Positions 10,251 to 20,580 of a DNA stretch of 42,535 bases are shown piece by piece. Source of the DNA: Geosiphon pyriformis (lineage: Eukaryota > Glomeromycota > Glomeromycetes > Archaeosporales > Geosiphonaceae). The position numbers were made by a program, and so were the translations under genes. The stretch is from positions 1,788,576 to 1,831,110 of the forward strand of contig JAAOMT010000664.1 in NCBI GenBank assembly GCA_016748015.1. Reading direction: 5' to 3'. Below the pieces are notes generated by a model. It was given only the letters and a program-made list of their open reading frames with translations. It searched no databases and was not told where the DNA came from. Positions within the stretch are counted from its first letter, which is position 1, and the number at the start of each line of letters is the position of its first letter.

Positions 10251-10970
10251 ATGACTATTCCTCAAAACATTCAACAATTATCCCAAAAACTAATGTTAGC
10301 TTTAAAAACAATATCTGAATTATCCATTACTGTCACTGAAAACCACATTAATTATACCCAAACAGAAGTAATTACAAAATTAGCCACAAATTCACGAAAA
10401 TATCACCCATATAAAAAGAACACAAGAAGTTATTCTGGAATTTATCTGCCAGAACTTTTAAAGCTTGCTTTAAGAGAAAACTTAATGCTCACTCTGATTA
10501 GTATTCCACCAAATGCTACAATTCAACAAAGACTTCAACTGTGTCTCAATGAAGAAAACAATGAATATCCTCCAATCTATAGATATTTCCACATTGGAAA
10601 AACACTCTACGAACAGAAACTGGAACTTACAACAGCAAATCTCACAAAAGAAGCTATTCAAAAACAACTCCACAACAAATTCAAGACAACAGCTGTACCA
10701 ACAAACAGTCGCTACAAGCTCAGAGCTGTTTTTAGACTTTATGACCTATTCTACACCTGTGAAAATGTCCTACAAAACCCAATTTTACAACCTTTGAAGA
10801 TTCAATACATTGGAAAGCTCACAGAACTGAAATTTCAACAATTTTCAGACCAAATTTCTTCAATAATTTTGGATTACTATCTGGAAATTACAGACAGTAC
10901 TTGGACTTTGACGGAGCTCAGTCTTGAAGAGGAGGTTATGTTACCAGATGAAATTAGAGATATTATTTAG
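10251..10970 (+). CDS. ORF3 of family A, intact, 239 aa, unknown function
   Basis: ATG at 10251, TAG at 10968-10970, no internal stop, although the pol gene of the same copy is dead. It follows the integrase stop by 106 bp. There is no signal peptide or membrane segment, so it is not an obvious envelope protein. It looks mostly helical and polar, with only two cysteines (residues 98 and 170). Its last 11 codons (stop included) lie inside the 3' LTR, and residues 225-228 (LEEE) are encoded by the polypurine tract. The ORF3 of element D aligns without gaps at LYEQKLEL (residues 119-126) and TELSL (221-225). A decayed copy is at 25258-25972. It could be an accessory or structural protein; I recognise no domain. 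Confidence 0.75.
   Translation: MTIPQNIQQLSQKLMLALKTISELSITVTENHINYTQTEVITKLATNSRKYHPYKKNTRSYSGIYLPELLKLALRENLMLTLISIPPNATIQQRLQLCLNEENNEYPPIYRYFHIGKTLYEQKLELTTANLTKEAIQKQLHNKFKTTAVPTNSRYKLRAVFRLYDLFYTCENVLQNPILQPLKIQYIGKLTELKFQQFSDQISSIILDYYLEITDSTWTLTELSLEEEVMLPDEIRDII
10926..10935 (+). other. Polypurine tract of A2
   Basis: GAAGAGGAGG, then TTA, then the LTR start TGTTACC. This is the expected position of the plus-strand primer. It lies inside the ORF3 coding sequence (Glu-Glu-Glu). Element D has GAAAAAAA in the same place, also three bases before its LTR. Confidence 0.75.
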
Positions 10971-11089
10971 CATGAAATTATCTTTATAATTCTTATCATT
11001 AATTAACATATATTATCATTTCAAATTATTACTTAGTATATTAGCAAAATGTCTGAAATTATCATTTAATTAATAACCCAATTTGTACA

Positions 11090-11109
11090 NNNNNNNNNNN
11101 NNNNNNNNN
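11090..11109. other. Run of 20 N (scaffold gap)
   Basis: Twenty N bases. The flanks overlap, so the true gap is likely negative, with no missing sequence. Confidence 0.98.
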
Positions 11110-11613
11110 AGCTCACAGAACTGAAATTTCAACAATTTTCAGACCAAATTTCTTCAATAATTTTGGATTACTATCTGGAAATTACAGACAGTACTTGGAC
11201 TTTGACGGAGCTCAGTCTTGAAGAGGAGGTTATGTTACCAGATGAAATTAGAGATATTATTTAGCATGAAATTATCTTTATAATTCTTATCATTAATTAA
11301 CATATATTATCATTTCAAATTATTACTTAGTATATTAGCAAAATGTCTGAAATTATCATTTAATTAATAACCCAATTTGTACATAACACAAATGTAACCT
11401 AATCATGATGATCAATCATGCAATACCCCAAACTATATAACATTCAAAAAGTTCGCCAAAATTTGTAGAAATTTGCCAAAATAATTGATAGTTTACCGAA
11501 ATATCTAATAGTTTGCAGAAATAACTTATAGTTTGCCAAAATGTATCTTTAGTTCAGTGAAATTGTAGAAAAGAACAAAGTTTAAGTTCATAGAATAGTG
11601 TTACAACAAGTTG

Positions 11614-11620
11614 TATAAAA
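11614..11620 (+). promoter_or_regulatory. TATA box of the A2 LTR
   Basis: TATAAAA at offset 382 of the corrected LTR, the same offset as in the A1 LTR. The flanking sequence (TTG before, GAAGAGC after) is shared by both. Confidence 0.6.
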
Positions 11621-12213
11621 GAAGAGCTTCTCTCTTCGAGAAAATGTATCTTACTTTAGATTTATCTCTTAAAACCGTTCCTATACACACAAAAAGAAAT
11701 AAATATCAAATAATTCGAAAAAAAAAAACCAAATTCTTTAATTATTGTACTTGGAAAATTCCCAAAACCCAACTAACATTTCGAAATTGATTAGCTACCA
11801 ATTTCAGTAAACTGTTAGTGACTCCAAGCCTGGATAGAAAACGTTCCCTTGATAAAATCCTATTTCTTTTATATTTCTTTTATTTATTTATTTTCTTATT
11901 ACAATCATTAGGGTAGTCTACAGATGAGATTCCTGTAGAAGAGTTGACTTTCACAGCAAAATAACTATACATTTTAGTGAGCTTCCAGACGAACAATTCC
12001 TGTGAAAGAGTTGATGTTTACTACAACGTAACTATACAAGTAACTGGCACAGAATTGGCCATTTCACTCATAAGCTCAGCAAGTTCAAATTATAGGAGAT
12101 AATTTGAAAATAAATTCAGTTACTGGAGGTCCAACTACTTCTTGGAAACGTGAATTCACAACAAAACAATATTAACAATATTTAAAAAAAGAGACCAAAA
12201 ACCTCCGGTAACA

Positions 12214-13500
12214 ACACCAAAACAAAAAACTAGTTCTAAATTACCACTTTTAATTACACTCTTTTTAGTTTTATTTGCTTAATTTCAAATACCAAATTCA
12301 TCATTTAATCATTTTTCAAAACCAAAAGATTTTACATCACTAAAAAGTTCAATATAACAGTTTAAACAAATCTTTATTAATATTAATTTTTTTAATTTTC
12401 TAACAGAAAACCAAAGCAATTACTTTAATAATAACAAAGATGTTTTTGAATTCACAAAAAAATAAACTACTTAAAACAAAAATACAAAAAACATGGCAAC
12501 CACCTATATTACAAAAATCATTGAATTCATAAAAAAAGATGTTAAGACCAGTCTACAAGAATGGCTTAACAAAACCCAAAAAGCAGGAGATGCAAATAGA
12601 TGGAATATAACAAGAATATTAAAAGCAATTCCATACTTTTTTCAAAAAACAGCAGAAGAATAGTTTGAAAAATTGACCAAATCTTTCGAAAACTGGCAAA
12701 CATTTAAAAATGCTTTCATAGAATAATTTACTAATAACAACATCTCTATTACTCTTTGAAATTGCTTTCATAATATTAAACAAAAATCATTTGAAACTAT
12801 TATAACCTATTTTAAGAGATTTAATAAACTTTTTTGATGAATTTGACAATTAGAAACCAACAACTATTACTTTAATGCCCAGATTTTGGATTAGTTTATT
12901 GCAGAACTAAAAGACAAATTCATTAAGAAAGTTTGACCACATGCTCCAAAAAACCTAATTATTGCTATTTGATATACTAAGACCTATAAAATAACAATAG
13001 AAAAAGTTAACTATACCAAACTTTTAAATCTTGTAATTAGAGAAACCAGCTTAATAGCTAAGAAAAAAATAGACCAACTTACAAAAAAGATTGAAAATTA
13101 TTTTACTAACCAACAACAGTAACAATAATAAAGATATTAACTATTTTAATAATGCAATTAAAACAACTTTTTGATATTATCAAACAGCCAAACTCAAAAC
13201 TGCCATTATTGTGAAATTCCAGAACACTAAAAACAAGATTGCAAAAAGCTACAACAAGACTAACAACAACAGAATAATCAATATTATTCTCAATCTTAAT
13301 AGTCATATTATTAACTTTTACTATTAGCTTATTATTTACTAAAACTTTAACATTAAAACAACTATTACTAATCTGCTCCACAACTAATGTCACAACAATA
13401 TTAGCAATTTTTATAGATTTAACAATATTAATTATCACTTACACAATAATATTAAATACTAATTCGAAGATTAATCCAACAAGACTAATTTGCTTCACAA
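12214..13500 (+). pseudogene. Gag relic of copy B
   Basis: Capsid and nucleocapsid. Continuous base-level similarity to A1 begins at acaccaaaac (A1 acacctgaac). The capsid portion around 12490-13100 has ATG-GCA-ACC-ACC-TAT matching the A1 segment that begins MTTYIAKI. The knuckle at 13201-13242 is CHYCEIPEH-stop-KQDC, so all four zinc ligands remain although TAA replaces the residue after His. Many stops; not translatable. Confidence 0.85.
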
Positions 13501-15530
13501 AATCAGTTTTTTAATAATAATCAATTCAATTCCAACAACTAATTAGTTTTCCAAAACCCAATTTAGCAAAGACTTGTACATTATTATACTCAATTCAGTT
13601 ATTTTACAATGCCAAAAAAATCGGACTTTCAACAAATTGCACTTTCTAAAAATAAAACTACAGTATCAAGATTATTTCTTTCAACAATATTATCTTATCA
13701 GCCCAAATTACCAAGAATATAAACCTTTCAAATATTTTTTTATTCAAATTTGAAGTCAATAAGTCACTATTTTTACTCAGTAATACAGCTGTTACTAAAC
13801 AAAAAGCAATTACAGCAATGTATATTAAAGCTAAAATTGAAAGAAAACCAATTTAATTAATTTTAAATAATAGATCTACTAAAAGTATTATCACTTATCA
13901 ACTAATGTAACAGCTTCAATGAACTGTTGACAAACTCATCCAAACAGTTATTGTTATTGCAAACAGTATAAAAAAAACCTCAATAAAAGAAATTAACAAC
14001 TTTCTTTTTATTATTAACAGAATTACTATCTTAATTAAAGTATTTGTCATGAATACACTCTAATATTAAGTTTTTGTTGAAAATAATTGGTTTTTTAAAG
14101 CCAATACAAACTTAGACTAAAAAACACAAGAATTAAAGATTTTATATTAAGAATAATATATTCAAGTACCTGTTATATATAATATTTTTAACAAATGATT
14201 TAAAAAAGTTCCAGTGTTTGAATTTAAAAAGGAGAAAAAAATGCCAATTATCAAAACATACATGGCTCTTAAATCAATATTTAATTGGACTAAGAAAACA
14301 AAACAAAAATTTTTTGAGGAAACCAGAAGATAGAATATTTTACACCAGAATTATAAAAACAATTATCTTACATTTTACTTAAATATAAAGACTGTAACAA
14401 AAAGCTTTTATTGATAGAAGCATAATATTCCCAAAAGAAAAATATAAAATATGTATCTGTTATTTTTGCAAAACATGCCATAAAGAATGATTCAGATATC
14501 TCAAATAAAGTAAAAAATAAAACAACATTTCTTGTTTTATATGTGGAGAAATACTATCAGAAGAATACAATTGGATTGATGTTGCAATAAGAGGAAGAAT
14601 TTGTGATTAAATCTGCCAATATGCACTTTTAATTGTGAAAAAAATAAAAAAATAAACTTTTTTTAATGTAATATATAATAGTGTTTTCAATAAACTTTAC
14701 TATTATCTATACAATACTAAAATAATTTATGAACTAGTCATGATTTTGATTAATAAAGAAACCCAAAAAAATGTCCACCAGATGAAAAAAGCAGAATACA
14801 TTAAATATACAATAGAATTAGCTGAATTTGATTATAAAAACAAAATAGAAACATACTATTAAATTATAAATTATGTCTACTTAACCAAAGAAGCTCAAAT
14901 TTAAGCAAATAAACATTCAACTATACAAAAAATATATCATGTCTTGTAATGACCAATGCTATTTAAAATGCTATATAATTAGTATTTTTTTGCTTAACAA
15001 AAATAATGAATATAAAATCAAATTTGAAAAACCTAAACCAAAAGAAAAAATTATAACAATCCTAATCTATCTTACTAAAAATCAGTCTGTCATACAACTC
15101 TAATACTTTGACAACAATAAACAAAGAATAAGACCTAAAAAAGCCCATAAAATAAATGTACAATATAATCTACAATATTAAAAAAAAACAATTTAGTCTT
15201 TTAACCAAAATCTCTAACAAAAATCAACCTAAAAATTGCTTTTAAAATTCCACCAGAAGCAATAATTCAAATTGCTTTCTGAATATTATTGGCAAGCAAA
15301 AAAATCAATATTAGAGAAGAAATTATAAATACAAGATATATTGAAGACATTATAATCCTGTTACAAAATAAAACTGATAAACTATTCAAAATTAAGCATA
15401 CCAAAAAAATTGTTCAAGCAATCTACCTATCTTTAATCAACATTTCAAGTTTACAATCAATTAACAACAGAAAACAATTAGGAAAAAGTGAAAAAAAATC
15501 CAAAGTTTTGGTTTAATTGACAATTTACAG
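13501..15530 (+). pseudogene. Protease, Cys-rich and dUTPase relic of copy B
   Basis: The protease loop near 13860 reads ILNNRSTKSII where A1 has ILDSGSAGSII, so the catalytic Asp is Asn and the Gly is lost. Around 14550 the segment NWIDVAIRGRICD matches the A1 junction and keeps TGG where A1 has TGA. The dUTPase part at 15289-15516 reads KKINIREEIINTRYIED (motif 3, with Asn at the catalytic position), HTKKIVQAIYLSL (motif 4), and motif 5 only after a frame change. The motif 2 Arg codon is TGA. It is in the same order as A1. Confidence 0.82.
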
Positions 15531-16569
15531 TTTCAGTAAATATAATTTTCAATATACAAAATAATTTTTACCAGATTTTTCAACTTTTCCAACCAATTAC
15601 TATTTTATTTTTTGGAGAACATTACAAAATTTATACTTGTCTAAAGCCTACTACCACTTAACAAATCTTCAAGTCAAATAAACAAATTTGTTTAAAACAT
15701 ATAATTTCAATTCAAAATGTTTATATTTCAAAAAAAATAAAGAAATTTCAAGTTATATTTTACAATTTCAACAATTATTACATCATTTTATTAAATAAAT
15801 TAGAAATTAAAATCATACATAGCAATATCTTTTAAAATAAAACCCTTCAAATTGTCTTTAATTTTATTAAAATTATAAAATATACATTACTTTTAAATCT
15901 AAATATTAGCTTTATTACTGAAAACTACCACATTTTAGAAAAAAAACTTCTTTAAATCAATATGAATCTCTTAAAATCTCAATAACAAAGACAATTAAAA
16001 CAGTTGATTATTGAATATATTAATATATTTGCCAAAAATAATAACAATTTGAGAAAAACTAATATTATACAGCATAGATCTATATAGAAGATGCTCTACC
16101 AAAACATTAACAAGCCTATTAAGTTCTATTTACTAACTATTAATTTATCAAAAAAAAGTTTAATGAATGCTCAATAATAATCTTATCCAACCATTAAGAA
16201 ATTCTTAAGTCTTATCAGTAATTTTTGTTAAAAAAAAATGGCAAAATCAGATTTTGTGTAGACTATTAACAACTAAATAATATCATAATTAGAGATGTCT
16301 ACTCACTACTAAAAATTAATAATATGTTAGATGTTTTGAAAAAAGCCAAGTTTTTTTCAACTTTAGACTTGGAAAGTAAGTATTAACAAGTTGAAATAAA
16401 TTTCAAAGACTGTTTCAAAACAGCATTTATTATTCAAAAAAAAATTACAAGTTTAATATAATGTCTTTTAAACTCTGTAATATATCAGCAATATTCCAAA
16501 AACTTATAGATGTTGTTTACAAAAAACTCTTATAACAATCAGTAGTTATTTACTTAGATAATACTAATA
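15531..16569 (+). pseudogene. RT relic of copy B, truncated
   Basis: Shows KKKWQNQILCRLLTT-type decay of the A1 RT entry region near 16230, then FFSTLDLESKY near 16350 and YLDN at 16551-16562 in place of YLDD. It breaks off at the Tigger element. The expected continuation of RT is not found on the far side of Tigger, so the rest was deleted or displaced. Confidence 0.8.
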
Positions 16570-16571
16570 TA

Positions 16572-18428
16572 CAGTGAACTCTTTTTATAATCACATCTTT
16601 TGGTCAGCACATTTGTGGTGACTATAGAGAAATGAGATTATAAAAAATGATTAGTATCTTATTACATAATCTATATATTACATGTATAATATAATAACTA
16701 ATTATATATATTTTATTTAAAAAAGCTATCTATTTGCAACTGTTTTTTCTTTTCTTGAACTTTGAGAACAGTATTATGAATTAATGTTTTCAAAGTTTTA
16801 AAAAAGTCTGAATCAACTTTTTCACTATACTGCTCTTTACAATAGTGCAATGTATCTTCAAATGCAGTTTTACCTTGATGTGTAAATAGCAAAGGCAAAG
16901 ATTCATCTTTATCTTCACTTCCTAAATTTTCATTTGCATTAGAATTTCCATTATACTTGTTGTTAATAAGATCCACAATTTCATTCTCTGAGGCATAAGT
17001 AAATAATGGTTCAAACTTGTCAATATTAATGAAGTCTATTGCCAATAACTTGTCAATATTAATGTACTCAATAAGAACTTGTACTTCTTGTAGAAATTCT
17101 TATTCAATATCTAATGAATGGGCTGGCATTTGACTATTATTTAGAATTCCCATATGACACCAACAGTTTTGGATTGTAGTTGTTGTTACTACTGACTATG
17201 TATCAATTAGAAAGTCAACCACATCCTTTAATGTTACTGTTAATATTGGAATCTTGTCATCATACTGATTAATAAGATAGAAAAGAAACAACTTTCAGTA
17301 TTGTGCCTTAAAAAATGCAATAATTCTTGCATTTAATGGTTGCAAATAGGATGTTGTATTGGATGATAGGTATCTAATTATAATATTAGATAATACAGAA
17401 GGTTCTCTACTATGGGAACCAGTATTATTAAGCAATAGCAAAATCTTTTTTTTCTTATGATGCATTTTTTCATTTAATAAATTAAGCCATTTACTAAAAA
17501 TATCAGTTTGCATTCATGCTTTTGTATTGTAACAATAAGTAATTGGAAATGTATTCATATTAATATTGTGAAAACATTATGGCTTTGCGGCTTTGCTGAT
17601 AATTAAAGACTGCAACTTGATGCTGCTTGTTGCATTACAAGCAAAAAGTATGGTAATTCGACTCTTATCATGCTTGGTACCAGAAATAAATTTTGTTGCC
17701 AAAGTTGCATTTGGTGGCATTCTAAAGAACAATGCTGTCTCATTGGCATTGTAAACATCATTTAGATCATATTTGCTGATAATTTTATGTAGTTTCTCTT
17801 GTTCCTCTGGTAAAATTTTCAAGAGGGCACTGTTTGTTTTATCATGTATCTTAATGTGATGTAAATTATGACGTTTTTTGAATTTTTTTAACCAACTATC
17901 TGATGCTTTAAAGTTATTTTCTTCCAGAAACTTTTTAGCAAACTTGAGAACTTTCATTTGTAAAATTTTTTCAGTAAGAATGCAGTTGGTAGCTAGTGCA
18001 TCATTTATTTTTGGAAACATTTTTTTCTTGTTCTTTGTCAATTGACCAGAGTTGCCAGATACATTCTTTTTAATTCATTGGTCTGATTTTATGAGTATCT
18101 TTGTTACAGTGGAGTGGTCAATTTTTAGATTGAATATTTTGATAAGTCTATTTGCTGAGTAATTAGGATGCTCTAGTTTGTACTAACAGAAAGCCTTTTT
18201 AGTCTCCAAGGAGATTGCTGCTTACTTTTGGTTCATGTTTTTTGGCATGTTAATAAGAACACACTTTTTATTGCATTTTGCTTTTATAATGCATTGATGT
18301 ATCAGTTATGTCTCAAATGTCATTTTGCTTTATATCTAATTGGACATGTGAGGTGTCTTATGTTATATGAGGTGTCTCAAATTATAAAAAGTGGCCAAAT
18401 TATAAAAATGAAGATTTTAATTTAACTG
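16572..18428 (-). mobile_element. pogo/Tigger DNA transposon, TA target duplication
   Basis: Ends CAGTGAAC at 16572 and, inverted, CAGTTAAA at 18428-18421. Each end is flanked by TA (16570-16571 and 18429-18430), as expected for the Tc1/mariner-pogo superfamily. Length is 1857 bp. It contains one transposase frame on the minus strand. The internal parts of the terminal repeats share a TTTTTATAAT segment but are decayed. Confidence 0.85.
16713..18236 (-). pseudogene. pogo/Tigger transposase, catalytic residues lost
   Basis: One frame from ATG 18236 to stop 16713, about 508 codons, broken only by in-frame stops and with no frameshift, which suits a family of about 500 residues. The N-terminal helix-turn-helix region is AAISLETKKAFC...STVTKIL. 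The CENP-B/Tc5-type DNA-binding part has SWLKKFKKRHNLHH. The DDE_1 core has VYNANETALFFRMPPN, where the family has Asp before Glu-Thr, and LLLLNNTGSHSREP, where the family has Asp-Asn. Both catalytic Asp are therefore Asn. YLQPLNARIIAFFKAQY is typical of the group. The C-terminus ends QLQIDSFFK, which fits the PCNA-binding QxxIxxFF pattern known from Drosophila pogo transposase. Confidence 0.88.
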
Positions 18429-18430
18429 TA

Positions 18431-19309
18431 GGATTCTAAGTGCAAATAACAGATTCTAAGTAAAAAGAAACCTAATTTTGATAATGTATTTACAACACTT
18501 TTTGCCTCTTACCCCTAACTGATGATCAATAATGAAGGCTGTCAATTTGATTCTTTATATACTTGCATAATCATGTAGAAGATAGGACAATGTCATGTTG
18601 TCAAGCCCCCCAAACACAGCAATGCCTATATCAATCATGTAAACATTACAGCTAATAGAAGTAGTTAACAATTTATTTCTCCACTTTAAAAACACTTACT
18701 AACATGCTTTACGAGTTTATTAATTAAAAACATAATGATGAAACATAAAATATCACAATCTATTCTCAACACTAATGAGGCAACACATTGTGAATTTATT
18801 TCATTAGTTATCTATAGTGTTGTATCGGTATTCAATGGCTAAGTCAAAATTTGTTCACAATATAAAATATCTGGAAGCTATGAAAAAGAGCCAGTTGATT
18901 GGGCAATCAAGGTACATGATATGATAATTGTAATTACAAAGACAAAGTGGAAGATATTAATCAAGATGTGGGCCAATGTATGATTCAACTTCAAAGCATC
19001 TATGCAATATAATAAAAAACATTCTTATGACATAGTCTTGCAAGAAATTAAGATGTTTAGAATAATCACTGTGAGTAATTGGGTAATTATTAAAGTGGTT
19101 TTAAGTGGGATTAATGATAATAGTAAAGTTGAGATATTGTTAAGTTTGTGCTCCTCTCTTTCTTTGCCCATTAGTAAGGCAACATTGAATAAAAATCTTT
19201 TGTGTAGTTAACTTAAAAGCTTGTTTGGTCAGATCAAGTGGGGTTTCAACCAACAAATTAAGTCTCAAGGTTTAGGTAAATAACAATATATGAAATTCAC
19301 TCTTATTCT
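18431..19309. other. No recognisable gene
   Basis: Unique-looking AT-rich sequence between Tigger and the SEL1 relic. GATTCTAAGT occurs twice, 20 bp apart, right after the Tigger end. Short open frames are present on both strands with no family resemblance that I can see. Confidence 0.5.
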
Positions 19310-20025
19310 AATTAACACTATTACACTTATAACAATGATCTAAATTGTACATTGCAATAAAACTCTCTGTATCAACCGTTTTTTGATATAATTTGACCCT
19401 TTTACTCTTGTTCTATTAATGCCTTTGCCATACTTATAGCAATAACCTAACCAATTCATTGCATTAGAATTCCTTACATCAACTACAATTTGAAAAAATT
19501 TGACCACTTTACTCATGTCTTGATCAATGCATTTGCCAATTAAAGTAGCAATAATCTATCTAATTTATTGCCCCAGAATCTCCCACATCAGCCACCTTTT
19601 GATATAATTTAATAGCTTAATCCATGTCCTGATCAATGTATTTGCTATTAAAGTAACAATGTCCTAATCAAGTTATTGCTTCAGAATTTTCTGCATTATT
19701 TGCCTTTTAATACAATTTAACAGCTTAATCTGTGTCCTGATTGACACCTTTACCATATTGATAGCAACAACCTAATTGAGTCATTGCTTCAAAATTCTCT
19801 GTATTAACAGCCTTTTGATATAATTTGACCCCTTGACTTTTGTTCTAATCAATACCTTCATCATGCTGATAGCAATAACCTAAATTGTTCATTGTAACAG
19901 AATTTTCTGTATTACTTGTCTTTTGATATAATTTGACAGCTTGACTTATGTTCTGATTAACACTTTTGCCATAAAAGTAGCAATTTCTTAATTTATTCAT
20001 TGCTGCAGAGTTTTCAGCATTTAAA
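19310..20025 (-). pseudogene. SEL1-like repeat protein relic (about six 36-residue repeats)
   Basis: A block recurs every 108 bp (marker ttgatataatttgac near 19384, 19488, 19596, 19704, 19812 and 19920). On the minus strand each unit decodes approximately as a SEL1 repeat: GYCY-x-GKGI-x(2)D-x(2)KAVKLYQKAA followed by NSEAMN. SEL1 repeats form alpha solenoids that scaffold signalling proteins and are numerous in mycorrhizal fungi. Stops occur in most units (for example TAG and TGA in the second), so the gene is broken. No kinase or other partner domain is seen on either side. Confidence 0.75.
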
Positions 20026-20084
20026 CAGAATAGATGGTAAAAATCTAATTCGAGATTTTTACATTTTTAAAAAATACCTCCAAA

Positions 20085-20479
20085 CAGCCATAACAATTAA
20101 TATGGCAATGATAATTCAGTTTGCTTACTTCCTAATAGTCTTAATAATCAATGCAACAATGATAATTCAGTCACTTATTTCCTAATGGCCTCAACAATTA
20201 ATGCAATAATAATAATTAGATTCACTTATTTTTGGATGATCTCAGTAATCAATGCAACAATAGTAATTTACTTATCTTTAGACAGCTACAACAATCTACA
20301 CAAATATATTAATCAAATTCACTTATCTTTAAATGGTCATGGCAATTAATGTAATAATGATAATCAGATTCACTTACCTTTGAATAGCTTTGACAATTAA
20401 TGTAACAATGATAATTTACTTTACTTATCTTTGAATAGTTATGGCAATTATCACAGCAATGCTAAATAAATTTACTTAG
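20085..20479. repeat. 51-bp tandem repeat, about eight units
   Basis: Units carry CAATTAATGCAACAATGATA, then CACTTATTT, then a variable GAATGGTCATGR-type end. Most are 51 bp and one is shorter. The unit length is a multiple of three, and the minus strand gives a loose 17-residue repeat (NCHDHLKISESDYHYYI-like) broken by stops. It may be coding DNA that was amplified or a plain minisatellite. Confidence 0.7.
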
Positions 20480-20580
20480 TGGGTTAGGCAATTATTCAAT
20501 ATTTGCCACCAAGGCAAAGCAGAGCATACTATTTTACACCAATTTGCTTGTTGTAACTTTATTCAATTAGCCATGGCAGC

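Larger units (their letters stand above)
10816..11383. other. Assembly duplication around the gap
   Basis: The 274 bases at 10816-11089 reappear without visible change at 11110-11383, separated only by N. Two contig ends overlap and were not merged. The second end of ORF3 at 11110-11264 and the second LTR start are artefacts. Confidence 0.93.
8217..12213 (+). mobile_element. Ty3/gypsy element A2, 3' half (RT to 3' LTR)
   Basis: Plus-strand copy of family A that starts inside RT, at the point matching A1 near 2120, and runs through RNase H, integrase, ORF3 and the 3' LTR. Homology to RT begins within a base or two of the A1 LTR edge at 8215, so the missing 5' half most likely lies left of the window, beyond A1. 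Bases 8216-8220 (ttgga) are the expected target duplication. Pol is broken by stops and a deletion; ORF3 is intact. Confidence 0.85.
10939..12213 (+). repeat. 3' LTR of A2, interrupted by an assembly gap
   Basis: Starts TGTTACCAG and ends CCGGTAACA. Because bases 10816-11089 are repeated after the run of N, the real LTR is 11233-12213 (981 bp), matching the 982-bp A1 LTR. It also acts as the left LTR of copy B, whose gag begins at 12214. TATAAAA is at 11614. Confidence 0.88.
12214..16569 (+). mobile_element. Decayed family A copy B (gag to RT)
   Basis: Aligns by eye with the A1 interior from about A1 position 6759 to about 2385. The first about 475 bp after the LTR are missing: the A2 LTR end runs straight into gag. 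Stops are dense, many being CAA to TAA, CGA to TGA and TGG to TAG. It ends at the Tigger element. The 3' part of the same copy may be the ORF3 and LTR at 25258-26894. Confidence 0.85.

Noticed and set aside
10251-10970. ORF3 as a retroviral-type envelope gene
   Set aside because: The position fits, but there is no signal peptide, no transmembrane segment and only two cysteines.
11110-11264. A second ORF3 C-terminus and LTR start
   Set aside because: Repeat of 10816-10970 without visible change across a run of N, so an assembly artefact.
13106-13438. 110-aa minus-strand frame rich in Val and Ile
   Set aside because: Antisense of decayed gag (zinc knuckle and Gln/Asn-rich linker) of copy B; composition artefact.
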